A stretch of 64,000 bases of DNA. It comes from Spirochaetales bacterium. Its GTDB lineage: Bacteria > Spirochaetota > Spirochaetia > UBA9216. Below, in pieces: positions 14,932 through 23,096 of this stretch (the first letter of the stretch is position 1; each line of letters begins with the position of its first letter). Location: the NCBI GenBank assembly GCA_016839055.1, contig JAEKNX010000011.1:98015-162014 (forward strand). Reading direction: 5' to 3'. The notes beneath the pieces were generated by a model. It did no database searches, was not told the origin of the DNA, and worked only from the letters and a program-made list of their open reading frames with translations. Made by a program: the position numbers and the translations under genes.

Positions 14932-16554
14932 TTATGGTGTTGGTGTTGGTGTAAAAGTACTTATAAAGTCTGAGATTACTGTGTATACAGCAGTGCCAAT
15001 GGTAACCCATCCTAGTATCATGCTGATATTTGAAAAGAATTCATTAGATGTTTGAAGAATATTCTTCTCCACGTAGATGAACGAACCTGGAGCAGGTTCC
15101 TCATCGAGTCCTATTTTTGAGCGGTTGCCGTACCTGTCTACGGCCGTTATGTTGTTAGGATCGGCGGTTTGATAATCAATTCCTCCGGCGAGTCTGATGT
15201 AGTCGAGGACGGTGTTTCCATTTACATAGGCAACAACGGGAGATATTGAGTTAGACACATTAACTGCCCCATATACACCGATAACAGTTCGTTCAACCGG
15301 AATCAGGATGTGATCCCCGGGATGAAGCTCGATGTTGTATTTCTCATCCCTCGTCTTCCAGAGGCTGTCGAGATCTACTAAAACCGTGTCGATAAAAGCC
15401 TTGCTTCTAATTGCTGTTTTATCGGTTATTGCATATGGAGTGGGTCCTCCAACCTTGTCAAGGACATTCAGAAGATCTATGCCCGCGTAAAAGGGTACCT
15501 CGAGTTTTATAGATGTCGTGGGCGCTGTGAATGGCGCCGTGCCAGGCATCCTCTTCCCGTATATTGCTCCCTCTATCGTTATTGTCTCGGAATTTTCCGT
15601 AATTGACGGAATTGATACGGCATCTCCGTTAAAAAGATCGGTGCATTCAGATTCTATCATGGCCGTTTTCTTTTTAATAACTTTTCCGTCGGTGTCGACC
15701 CGCGCAATCTCAATCCTGTCCTCCGAGGCTCCGGGGGTGAGTCCTCCGGCAAAATTCATGAGGTCGCAGAGAGTCTCTTCCGGAAGCATCTCATAGGTTC
15801 CCGGATATTTAATCATTCCGGAGATTGTCACAATTTCTTCGGCCATCGGAATATAGAGTTTGTCGCCCGGCCTGAGTTTGGGATTAGATTCGTAATCAGC
15901 ATTCTTATAGAAGTTCGAGATGTCTACACTCAGCACCTCGCCGCCTCGTTCAATCCTGACATCTCTGTAGGAGGCGTTGGGTTTGAAGCCGCCGCAAAGC
16001 GATATCGCGTCTATTGTCGTAGTCAGCGGGGTTGCGCTGATATAGCCTGAGGCATTTACTCCTCCGTAGATGAAGACGTTGAAATGGGCGGGGGCTGCCA
16101 GATAAAATGATATATACTGAACGGGGGTTATTTCGGATATCTCTTTGGAGATGAAGGTGTGAAGCTTATTTACGCTCATACCGCGCACATTCTTTTTACC
16201 AACAAAGGGGAACGACATTGTGTAGTCCTGCTGCAGCTGAATATTATAAGTAGTTATATAGTCGGCTGACCTTTCGGTATTGGCTCCGTAATTTATAAGC
16301 AGGGTAAAAACATCACCCGGAGTAAGCGGATAGTTATTCAGTACCTCAAAGTTTGTCGGATCCCCCGTGTTTGTTGTTTGAAGGTTATCGGAACTTGTCA
16401 GCACGTATTTGAAAATATCGGCCTGAAGACCGAATCCGGGTTCGATGGAAGAGGCTGTAATCTCTGTGTCCAACGTCGAAGTTTCCTGATCCTGGGCAAA
16501 AACCGGTATGGTTAGGAGAATCAGAATGGCGGCAATGGTTATAAGCTTTTTCAT
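14932..16554 (-). CDS. polysaccharide export / SLBB-domain protein
   Basis: This 540-residue exported protein starts with a signal peptide (MKKLITIAAILILLTIPVFA, cleavage after FA). A polysaccharide biosynthesis/export-type region (about 70-180: NYPLTPGDVFTLLINYG and DYTMSFPFVGKKNVRGMSV) is followed by repeated SLBB-type beta-grasp segments recognisable by RPGDKLYIP, HPGDHILIPV and TVLDYIRLAGG. One hydrophobic helix lies near the C-terminus (ILGWVTIGTAVYTVI), then a short TPTPTP tail. Wza-like proteins form the outer-membrane channel for capsule or exopolysaccharide. No other polysaccharide genes are adjacent. The ATG has no Shine-Dalgarno; its promoter places the -10 box six bases upstream. 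Confidence 0.85.
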   Translation of the reverse strand: MKKLITIAAILILLTIPVFAQDQETSTLDTEITASSIEPGFGLQADIFKYVLTSSDNLQTTNTGDPTNFEVLNNYPLTPGDVFTLLINYGANTERSADYITTYNIQLQQDYTMSFPFVGKKNVRGMSVNKLHTFISKEISEITPVQYISFYLAAPAHFNVFIYGGVNASGYISATPLTTTIDAISLCGGFKPNASYRDVRIERGGEVLSVDISNFYKNADYESNPKLRPGDKLYIPMAEEIVTISGMIKYPGTYEMLPEETLCDLMNFAGGLTPGASEDRIEIARVDTDGKVIKKKTAMIESECTDLFNGDAVSIPSITENSETITIEGAIYGKRMPGTAPFTAPTTSIKLEVPFYAGIDLLNVLDKVGGPTPYAITDKTAIRSKAFIDTVLVDLDSLWKTRDEKYNIELHPGDHILIPVERTVIGVYGAVNVSNSISPVVAYVNGNTVLDYIRLAGGIDYQTADPNNITAVDRYGNRSKIGLDEEPAPGSFIYVEKNILQTSNEFFSNISMILGWVTIGTAVYTVISDFISTFTPTPTP

Positions 16555-16560
16555 GCTGGA

Positions 16561-16589
16561 ATAATAACAATGAACACGGCCATAGTCAA
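16561..16589 (-). promoter_or_regulatory. promoter of the export gene, leaderless geometry
   Basis: On the minus strand: TTGACT (16589-16584), 17 bases, TATTAT (16566-16561), six bases, ATG at 16554. This is one of the clearest examples of the leaderless arrangement in the window. Confidence 0.65.
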
Positions 16590-16605
16590 CGGCGCTGCAT
16601 TTTGT

Positions 16606-16611
16606 TATACT
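16606..16611 (+). promoter_or_regulatory. -10 box of aroB, near-leaderless
   Basis: TATACT lies nine bases before the aroB ATG at 16621. The position 17 bases upstream (16583-16588, TAGTCA) is a poor -35 and overlaps the -35 of the divergent export promoter. No Shine-Dalgarno is present. Confidence 0.4.
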
Positions 16612-16620
16612 TATAAAAGT

Positions 16621-17661
16621 ATGGATAAATTTACTATTAATCTTGAAACCACGGAAAGCCTGATAGTTATTGATAAGGAAATAGCATTGGGTCGGTTGGA
16701 AATAAACCCATCTAATGCTTTAATTGTAACTGATAAGACTCTATCCGGTAATGCCGCACTGGCCTCTTATATAAAAAGCAGCGGCTGCCCGTCAGTTGTT
16801 CTGCCTTCGGGTGAGGCTTATAAAAATCTTGAATCCATTAAAAAGATAGCGGAGGCGGCGCTTCGCAGCGGCCTTGACCGGCAGGCTGTCTTCATCGGTA
16901 TCGGCGGAGGAGTTATCTGTGATATGTGCGCCTTTGCGGCCTCAGTATATATGAGGGGCTGCCGTCTGGTTCTTCTTCCTACGAGCCTTCTTTCCATGGT
17001 CGACGCATCGATTGGCGGGAAAACCGGAGTTGATTTTCTCGAGAAAAAAAACCTCATAGGGAGTTTTTATCCTGCAGATAAGGTTTTTATCTATATCGAT
17101 TTCCTGAAAACTCTCCCTGAGTCGGAATACCGGAGCGGGCTTGCCGAAATTATCAAGCATGCGCTTTTAACCGGACCTGAGCTGCTCGGGTTTCTGGAAG
17201 ATAATAAAGAGCTGATAATGCGGCGAAAAGCCGGGATTCTTGAAGAGCTGATATCAAAGAGCCTCCGGGTGAAGGCGGAATATATCGAGACTGACTTCCG
17301 TGAACAGGGTATCAGGGCCCACCTCAACTTCGGGCATACCTTCGGCCATGCCCTTGAGGCTGCGGCAGGACTCGGAAGGTTCACCCATGGAGAGGCAGTA
17401 GCCTGGGGTATGGAGCGTTCGCTGCGTGCCGGAGTAAAGATTGGCCTGACAGACAGAAATTATGCCGAAAGGGTCAGGGCTCTTCTTCTCGGCTATGGTT
17501 ATAATCTTGATTTTGAAGACTTCGACCGGAAACTGTTTTTCGAGGCTATTGCGGCGGATAAGAAAAAGAAGAACGGACAAATACAGTTCATACTGCAGAG
17601 GAACATCGGGGAGACTTTTTCAAAGGCCCTCGATTTAGAACTTGTAAAAGAGGTAATTTAA
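16621..17661 (+). CDS. aroB: 3-dehydroquinate synthase
   Basis: AroB converts DAHP to 3-dehydroquinate, the second step of the shikimate pathway, using NAD+ and a divalent metal. The family motifs are visible: IGGGVICDMCAFAASVYMRG (NAD binding), PTSLLSMVDASIGGKTGVDF (given in part), then AEIIKHALL, RAHLNFGHTFGHALE with the metal-binding histidines and HGEAVAWGM. From 16621 the protein has 346 residues, normal for AroB. An in-frame ATG at 16570 would add 17 residues unlike the family and would place the start beyond the promoter. nudC follows after five bases. Confidence 0.92.
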   Translation: MDKFTINLETTESLIVIDKEIALGRLEINPSNALIVTDKTLSGNAALASYIKSSGCPSVVLPSGEAYKNLESIKKIAEAALRSGLDRQAVFIGIGGGVICDMCAFAASVYMRGCRLVLLPTSLLSMVDASIGGKTGVDFLEKKNLIGSFYPADKVFIYIDFLKTLPESEYRSGLAEIIKHALLTGPELLGFLEDNKELIMRRKAGILEELISKSLRVKAEYIETDFREQGIRAHLNFGHTFGHALEAAAGLGRFTHGEAVAWGMERSLRAGVKIGLTDRNYAERVRALLLGYGYNLDFEDFDRKLFFEAIAADKKKKNGQIQFILQRNIGETFSKALDLELVKEVI

Positions 17662-17666
17662 CCTAA

Positions 17667-18566
17667 ATGAGTTTTATTTCAGGCTATAAGGAAGACAGAG
17701 AAAAAAGGGGTTGCGATTTCGCATTTTTATTCGGGAATGGCGAACTCCTTGTCTCCGCAAACGGTGTGCCTTCGGTAGCGGAGGCGGAAGTATTGCTCGC
17801 GTCTTTCGGTGGGGGCGCTTGCCAAACCGAATCGGGGCGGTCGCTTCAAGGCGGCGTTTACCTCGGAATGATAGGCAGGCGCAGCTGTTATGCTTACAGG
17901 CTCCCTGAAGGCGGAAAGGGCGGCTGTGACAACCTGTCAAAAGCGGGCTGTGCCTCGCCGGCCGGGATAAAGCCTGCTGACGGGCAGCAATTTGTAACAC
18001 TCAGGCGGTATCTGACCGAACTCGATGAGGACATCTGCGCCGCCGCCTGTTTAGCGGCTCATATTGTTCACTGGAATGATAAAACCCACTTCTGCGGACG
18101 CTGCGGAACAGAATTCAGCTGGCACGGGCGAGAACGGGCGAAACACTGCCGCACCTGCGGAAATGTCGAATTTCCTAGAATCTCACCGGCCATCATTATC
18201 CGCATAATAAAGGACGGAAAGCTGCTTCTGGCCCATAACCGGAGTTTTCCTGAAGGCCGTTACAGCCTTCTCGCCGGTTTTATTGAGATGGGTGAGACCA
18301 TCGAAGAAGCCGCTGCGCGTGAAGTAAAAGAAGAAGCAGGTATCGAGATAGAAAATATCAGATATCTGGCAAGCCAATGCTGGCCGTTTCCCGATTCACT
18401 CATGATCGGGCTCACGGCCGACTACAAATCCGGAGAACTTGTTCCCGACGGAGAAGAGATAGTTCATGCCGACTGGTATGCGCCTGACAGCTTCCCGTCG
18501 ATTCCGGGGCAGGGAACAATAGCGAGAAAAATAATTGACAGATATACGACCGAATATTATTCCTGA
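17667..18566 (+). CDS. nudC: NAD(+) diphosphatase / NADH pyrophosphatase NudC
   Basis: NudC hydrolyses NAD(H) to NMN and AMP and in some bacteria removes NAD caps from RNA. The 299-residue protein has the zinc ribbon (Cys143, Cys146, Cys161, Cys164), the Nudix box GFIEMGETIEEAAAREVKEE from residue 204, and the NudC-specific SQCWPFPDS at residues 237-245, where Cys replaces the more usual Pro in SQPWPFP. It lies in an operon with aroB and the DEAH helicase gene, overlapping the latter by 32 bases. Confidence 0.92.
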   Translation: MSFISGYKEDREKRGCDFAFLFGNGELLVSANGVPSVAEAEVLLASFGGGACQTESGRSLQGGVYLGMIGRRSCYAYRLPEGGKGGCDNLSKAGCASPAGIKPADGQQFVTLRRYLTELDEDICAAACLAAHIVHWNDKTHFCGRCGTEFSWHGRERAKHCRTCGNVEFPRISPAIIIRIIKDGKLLLAHNRSFPEGRYSLLAGFIEMGETIEEAAAREVKEEAGIEIENIRYLASQCWPFPDSLMIGLTADYKSGELVPDGEEIVHADWYAPDSFPSIPGQGTIARKIIDRYTTEYYS

Positions 18567-21075
18567 AGAACTTCCGGTTTACAGGGAAAAAAAGAGAATC
18601 CTGAGTGTTCTTGAAAAGAACCAGGTAGTAGTAGTTGAGAGTCCGACCGGCTCCGGGAAGACCACTCAGCTGCCGCTGATCCTCCATGAAGCAGGGTACT
18701 CGGAAGCGGGAATTATCGGGGTTACCCAGCCCCGGAGGATAGCGACCCTGTCTGTATGTGACTACATATCACAGCAGCTAAAGGTTGAGGTCGGCGGGTT
18801 TGCCGGGTTCAAGATGAGGTTTGAGGATAAAACTTCTCCCGAAACCCGGGTAAAGATAATGACCGACGGGATTCTACTTCAGGAACTGAAGGCCGACCCC
18901 TACCTGAGCCGATACAGCGTTATAATGATTGATGAGGCTCATGAGAGGAGCCTTAACATCGACTTCATCCTGGGACTGCTTAAGAAGCTGCTCGAACAGC
19001 GGGCCGACCTGAAGGTAATAATATCTTCGGCGACAATTAATGCGGAGATTTTTTCCGAATACTTCAACAAATGCCCGGTTGTTCATATTGATACTGAGAC
19101 CTATCCTGTTGAAATGCATTATGAACCCGTCAAGATTGAAAGATCTGATGAATCGATGCTGCTAAAAATATCTGAAATAGTGAACCAGCATGTGAATAGC
19201 CAGACCGATGGCGATATTCTCATCTTCCTTCCCGGTGAAAGGGTTATCAAGGACTGTATGAAGATGCTCGCTGAATCCGGAGTGAGGAATGAACTTTTCA
19301 TTCTTGGACTCTACGGCCGCCTGAACAGGGAAGAGCAGGGAAGAGTGTTTATAGCGCCTCCTCCGGGCAAGACCAAGGTTGTTGTCGCCACAAACATAGC
19401 CGAGACGAGTGTTACTATAAACGGAATTACCGCGGTAATAGATTCCGGACGGGCGAAGATGAATTTCTACAGTCCGCGGAATTATACCTCATCACTCATC
19501 GAGCAACCCATATCAAAGGCTTCCTGTAACCAGCGTAAGGGCCGGGCGGGGCGTACCAGACCTGGAACCTGCTATCGCCTTTATTCCAAAGATGACTTCA
19601 CAGATAGACCTATGTTCACTACCGAAGAAATATACCGGACAGATCTCTCTGAGGTAGTCCTCCGGATGGCCGAGCTGGGTATAAAAGATTTCAGCAGTTT
19701 TGAGTTCATCTCACCTCCGGGGAAAGAGGGCATCATCTCGGCGGTCGAGACTCTGCGTCTTTTTGGGGCTATTGATGATGAAAACACCCTCACTCCTACA
19801 GGAGCGATGATGTCGGCCTTCCCGATGCTCCCGAGGCATTCGCGGATGATAGTCGAGGCCATAAACCGTTATCCGAATGTAATTGAAGAGACAATAACTG
19901 CCGCGAGTTTTCTGACATCGCACTCACCCTACATGCTTCCTCAGGGTGAGGAGATGGCCGCGAGGAGCGCGCATCATGCGTTCAGGGATTCTGACGGAGA
20001 TTTTGTCTCATACCTTAAGCTGTATGACGCATATATACAGGCTGAGAATAAGGAAGCCTTCTGTAAGAAGTATTACCTCGATGACCGCATTATGGCTGAG
20101 ATAGTAAATATCAAGATGCAGCTCGAGGATATCCTCCGCGAAAACGGCATCCCGATTTCCGGAGGCGGAACGAAGGTTGATTATCTCTGTGCCGTTTCCG
20201 GCGGACTTATGCAGTACGTATGCTGCCGGAGCGGACGGGGGGTCTACAGGAGTCTCACCGCCGAGCAGATTACAATTCATCCGGGTTCGGTCATGTTCCG
20301 TGAGAGCCCTGCCTTCATCGTTGCCGGTGAGGTCGTGAAGACTTCAAGGATGTTTGCCCGTTCGGTTTCACCGCTTCGGAAAGAATGGATTAAGATTATT
20401 TCCGAGGACCTCTATTTTGAACTGATGGAATTCAGCAAGGAAGGCGGCCAGGAAAGATCTAAGAAGGCGGCCAAGAAACCGGCCGAGAAATTGGCTGAGA
20501 AATCGGCTGAGAAATCGGCTGAAAAGCTTGGTGAGAGCCGGATCATGATTGGCGGAAAACACTTTCCGATGAAACCCTGGAAGAACGGGAAAAAGATAGT
20601 CGATCTGCGCTGGAGTGAGCTGAAACCGGTTATCAAGAATATTAATATGAATGATATTCCAAGATTCAGGAAGCTTCGTGGAAGGGTTCTCCTTGATGAC
20701 GGTGAGCTGCTCAGCGGCATGAAGCTTTCAAACATTATCAAGACCTGCAGGCTGATAGATCCGGAAAAGGATGTGACAAAGAATGTTCCGGAGTCCTTCT
20801 ATACCGGTGAAGGTTTCAACCGGGATAAGGTTTTTCTCGGGATTGAGAATATCCTGCATCTATACAAACGCAGCAAGACCAGGAAGTATGGATTTATTAC
20901 CCTTCATTCAGACGAAAAAGGCGGTTACTGGTACAGCTCCGGAACCAGCTTTATAACTTCGCTTGAGGAGAGTATCTCGAGTCTTGAGGTACTAGCAGAT
21001 GAGCTCACCGATGATGAAGCAATGAAGAAGATAGGAAAAGTTTACCGCCGTCTGAACGAGCTGCTGGAAGATTAA
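18535..21075 (+). CDS. DEAH-box ATP-dependent RNA helicase, HrpA/HrpB-like
   Basis: This 846-residue superfamily 2 helicase has motif I PTGSGKTTQLP (GKT at 41-43), motif Ia TQPRRIA, motif II DEAH at 133-136, motif III SAT near 165, a TNIAETS motif V and QRKGRAGRTRPG motif VI. The helicase-associated domain follows. A linker near residues 640-670 is a Lys/Ala/Glu repeat built from 12-base units. The start is a TTG at 18535 inside nudC; no later start keeps motif I. A role in RNA or ribosome processing is the family inference. It is shorter than E. coli HrpA (about 1300 residues) and closer to HrpB in size. Confidence 0.88.
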   Translation: MTDIRPNIIPEELPVYREKKRILSVLEKNQVVVVESPTGSGKTTQLPLILHEAGYSEAGIIGVTQPRRIATLSVCDYISQQLKVEVGGFAGFKMRFEDKTSPETRVKIMTDGILLQELKADPYLSRYSVIMIDEAHERSLNIDFILGLLKKLLEQRADLKVIISSATINAEIFSEYFNKCPVVHIDTETYPVEMHYEPVKIERSDESMLLKISEIVNQHVNSQTDGDILIFLPGERVIKDCMKMLAESGVRNELFILGLYGRLNREEQGRVFIAPPPGKTKVVVATNIAETSVTINGITAVIDSGRAKMNFYSPRNYTSSLIEQPISKASCNQRKGRAGRTRPGTCYRLYSKDDFTDRPMFTTEEIYRTDLSEVVLRMAELGIKDFSSFEFISPPGKEGIISAVETLRLFGAIDDENTLTPTGAMMSAFPMLPRHSRMIVEAINRYPNVIEETITAASFLTSHSPYMLPQGEEMAARSAHHAFRDSDGDFVSYLKLYDAYIQAENKEAFCKKYYLDDRIMAEIVNIKMQLEDILRENGIPISGGGTKVDYLCAVSGGLMQYVCCRSGRGVYRSLTAEQITIHPGSVMFRESPAFIVAGEVVKTSRMFARSVSPLRKEWIKIISEDLYFELMEFSKEGGQERSKKAAKKPAEKLAEKSAEKSAEKLGESRIMIGGKHFPMKPWKNGKKIVDLRWSELKPVIKNINMNDIPRFRKLRGRVLLDDGELLSGMKLSNIIKTCRLIDPEKDVTKNVPESFYTGEGFNRDKVFLGIENILHLYKRSKTRKYGFITLHSDEKGGYWYSSGTSFITSLEESISSLEVLADELTDDEAMKKIGKVYRRLNELLED
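20482..20529 (+). repeat. 12-base tandem repeat inside the helicase gene
   Basis: Four in-frame copies of a 12-base unit close to GCTGAGAAATCG start at 20482, 20494, 20506 and 20518. The middle two are identical. Each encodes Ala-Glu-Lys-Ser or a variant, making a flexible charged linker. Such units can change copy number by slippage without frame loss. Confidence 0.8.
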
Positions 21076-21077
21076 TA

Positions 21078-21096
21078 ATTGTAACAGATTGTAACA
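21078..21096. repeat. paired direct repeat upstream of a sigma-54-type promoter
   Basis: ATTGTAACA occurs twice (21078-21086 and 21088-21096) with a 10-base period, one helical turn. It lies 28 bases upstream of the GG of the sigma-54-like promoter and just after the helicase stop. An activator site is possible. Confidence 0.5.
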
Positions 21097-21123
21097 ATAT
21101 AGTCGTTTTTTTCTCTATTTTCA

Positions 21124-21138
21124 GGCACGGTAATTGCA
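21124..21138 (+). promoter_or_regulatory. sigma-54 (RpoN)-type -24/-12 promoter
   Basis: The sequence from 21123 reads AGGCACGGTAATTGCAT. It has GGCACG, four bases and TTGCA, matching the RpoN consensus TGGCACG-N4-TTGCW except for the first base. The invariant GG (21124-21125) and GC (21136-21137) are ten bases apart. Transcription would start near 21148, leaving a leader of about 55 bases with a GAGG Shine-Dalgarno before the ATG at 21204. Confidence 0.6.
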
Positions 21139-21203
21139 TAAGTTTCCTTACCCCTTACGGGGCTATTTATTTAATGAACTAAATAGATAAAAGAGGAAAC
21201 AAA

Positions 21204-22064
21204 ATGAAGGAAATTGATGATCTGACTCTCAGTATTCTTGACTGGCAGGAAACCGGTGAAGGATTTCAGGCAATTATGACGGAAGTCTCAAGGTTAATCC
21301 TGCGATATCCGATGAGGCATTACGGATGGACTCGTGATGCCTGTGCCGACTTTTATTGTTTTTTTTATAAACGCTGCGTGAGACTGCTGGAGTATTTTGT
21401 CTATCAGGATAAGTCTTTTATTGCTCTTCTGAATAATTCAATGAGCTGGCAGCTTCGGACTTATTACCGGCAGTTCAGGCTGAAGGAGAAGAAATCCGGC
21501 TGCGTGAAATATGACAGCATCATCCAGGCCGAAGAAGCCTGTGAGTGCTGCGGAGAAATCCGGCTCGAAGTCTCGGATGAGGCAAAAAAAATGCTTAGAA
21601 TAGGGGACAGCGGGGAAATTGAAAACATCTGGATGAAAAAGAGGATTCTGATTCTTGCGCTCAAGACTGCGCCCTACCTGAATGACGGCTACATAGCTGC
21701 TGTTTCTAAACTGACCGGATGTGATGAAACCTGGCTGACGAGTGCTATTCTTGATCTGCGCGGCAGGATGGACGAAAGGTTGAAGAGGCTGAATTTATTC
21801 TGCGTTCGAACTAACAGGGCCTTCATTGAAATATGTCAAATTCACCGTGACATCGGAATCTGCTGCAGTGAGAAGGAGAAGATGATGCTTTTTGCAAAAC
21901 TGGTGAAGGTTAAGCGGCGGTTTGACAAGGCCTCCGAGGGGAAAGCCTCGGTCAAGCTGATGCCCACTAATGCCGAGATAGCCGAGATAATGCAGATTCC
22001 GAAGGGTTCTATCGACTCGAGCCTGTATTATCTGAAACGGTATCTGAAAGCTCTTGCTCAATAG
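21204..22064 (+). CDS. sigma-70-like transcription factor (divergent)
   Basis: I do not know a name for this 286-residue cytoplasmic protein. Residues about 40-100 resemble sigma region 2: helices around DFYCFFYKRCVRLLEYFVYQ, then DKSFIALLNNSMSWQLRTYYRQ (quoted in parts). The C-terminus, TNAEIAEIMQIPKGSIDSSLYY plus LKRYLKAL, resembles the region-4 helix-turn-helix of ECF-type sigma factors. A cysteine cluster (EACECCGE near residue 112) lies between them. GAGG precedes the ATG. The upstream promoter is of RpoN type, so it may be part of a sigma cascade. The gene overlaps hisJ tail to tail by 56 bases. Confidence 0.65.
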   Translation: MKEIDDLTLSILDWQETGEGFQAIMTEVSRLILRYPMRHYGWTRDACADFYCFFYKRCVRLLEYFVYQDKSFIALLNNSMSWQLRTYYRQFRLKEKKSGCVKYDSIIQAEEACECCGEIRLEVSDEAKKMLRIGDSGEIENIWMKKRILILALKTAPYLNDGYIAAVSKLTGCDETWLTSAILDLRGRMDERLKRLNLFCVRTNRAFIEICQIHRDIGICCSEKEKMMLFAKLVKVKRRFDKASEGKASVKLMPTNAEIAEIMQIPKGSIDSSLYYLKRYLKALAQ

Positions 22065-22851
22065 GATGATGCTTCAAGCCGAAGCGGTCGGCTATTTCGC
22101 GGCATTCGTCGAGGGCGGCCATCACATCCTGCGGCCGGTGGGCGTCCGAATTACAGACAACGCTTATATCATATTCCGCGGCTAATTTCCAGAAGTTCAG
22201 CAGAGGGTATCCCTTACGTGGCCCGTCCGGGGTTTTAATCTCCGGTCTTCGGAGGCCGTAGCCGTTAATTTCAAGCGGAATCCGAAATTCCTCGGCGGCT
22301 GAGAGGATGTCGCGGCTCAAGGCTTCGGCATTTTCATCCCAGCTCAGGTAGCCGAGGGCGAAGCTGTCCGGATGAGTCAGGAAGCTGCACAGACCGCTCT
22401 CCATGAGTCCGAGAAGCTCCCTGAAGTATTCACGAAGGTGGCCGGCTGTCCTTGCCTCTTGTATCCACATCCATTCCCCGCGATACTTTATCCAGTGAAC
22501 GCCGCCGGCTAGGTAATCTATTTCACTCCGGTGCAGGAAGGTATCCTCATAATATGATTTAAATCTCGGATAGAGATCCATTTCGAAGCCGGTGAGGATT
22601 TTCAGCTCCGGAAAGTCCTGTTTTGCCGAAGAGATGGCGTCGAAGTAATCATCAAGTGCGCCCTCGTCGATGCGGAAGGCTGTCCATATGTCTTCGGGGA
22701 TAAGCGGGGGATGTTCGGAAAATCCAAGCATCCTGGCTCCGGCGGCCACTGCCTCCGCCGCATAATCCGCCACATCTCCCTCGGCGTGTTTACACCTGAA
22801 GGTGTGGGTGTGCAGGTTGTAGGTTTGTCCTGGTGTCTCAATTGCTTCCAT
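22009..22851 (-). CDS. hisJ: PHP-family histidinol-phosphatase (HisJ-like)
   Basis: This 280-residue metal-dependent phosphatase has the PHP fold: the NLHTHTFRCKHAEGDV metal motif near residue 12, then GFSEHPPL, TGFEMDLYP, GGVHWIKY, THPDS and the C-terminal CNSDAHRPQDV. That set fits the HisJ histidinol-phosphatase group, the last phosphatase step of histidine synthesis. No other his gene is nearby, so a different phosphate ester is possible. It starts at 22851 with no Shine-Dalgarno and a promoter whose -10 box ends seven bases upstream. Its last 56 bases overlap the opposing sigma-like gene. Confidence 0.85.
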   Translation of the reverse strand: MEAIETPGQTYNLHTHTFRCKHAEGDVADYAAEAVAAGARMLGFSEHPPLIPEDIWTAFRIDEGALDDYFDAISSAKQDFPELKILTGFEMDLYPRFKSYYEDTFLHRSEIDYLAGGVHWIKYRGEWMWIQEARTAGHLREYFRELLGLMESGLCSFLTHPDSFALGYLSWDENAEALSRDILSAAEEFRIPLEINGYGLRRPEIKTPDGPRKGYPLLNFWKLAAEYDISVVCNSDAHRPQDVMAALDECREIADRFGLKHHPIEQELSDTVSDNTGSSR

Positions 22852-22858
22852 GGGTACT

Positions 22859-22887
22859 AATGTCTACTTTTAAGGCTATATGGTCAA
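22859..22887 (-). promoter_or_regulatory. promoter of hisJ, leaderless geometry
   Basis: On the minus strand: TTGACC (22887-22882), 17 bases, GACATT (22864-22859), seven bases, ATG at 22851. The left end of the foldback element begins seven bases further out. Confidence 0.5.
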
Positions 22888-22893
22888 TAACCC

Positions 22894-23045
22894 CAGCAAT
22901 TCTGAATTTGACTGCCTTTGTATGCCGCCGCTGGGGGCCCCGGTGCCGCCTGAGAAAAATTGAGGTCTTCCGAACCTTTTTCTGATGGCACGGGGTCAGC
23001 AAGGGCCGACATTCGGGGGAATTGCAGTTAAATTCAGAATTGCTG
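22894..23045. mobile_element. 152-base foldback (MITE-like) element or large structured intergenic repeat
   Basis: The ends are 22-base inverted repeats (22894-22915 and 23024-23045; CAGCAATTCTGAATTTGACT at the left) that pair at 21 of 22 positions, the exception being a G-T pair. The interior also folds on itself: GCTG/CAGC, CCCC/GGGG, GTGCC/GGCAC, AGAAAA/TTTTCT and AGGT/ACCT nest in order towards a central loop. There is no reading frame. The element sits precisely between the divergent hisJ and trpR promoters. I see no clear target-site duplication, so a non-mobile structured element is the alternative. Confidence 0.6.
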
Positions 23046-23062
23046 CAAATCCCCTTTTTGGC

Positions 23063-23096
23063 TTGACAGTTCATGTCCTGCTGTTATATTTAACAG
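23063..23096 (+). promoter_or_regulatory. trpR promoter with overlapping palindromic operator
   Basis: TTGACA (23063-23068), 16 bases including an extended TG, TATATT (23085-23090), six bases, ATG at 23097. The sequence CTGTTATATTTAACAG (23081-23096) has perfect 6-base arms around the -10 box and ends at the start codon. This is the place expected for autoregulation by TrpR. Confidence 0.65.

Noticed and set aside
20368..20742. Minus-strand frames rich in Phe, Leu and Arg opposite the helicase linker
   Set aside because: They are the mirror image of the Lys/Ala repeat in the helicase gene; the apparent membrane-like pattern follows from that repeat.
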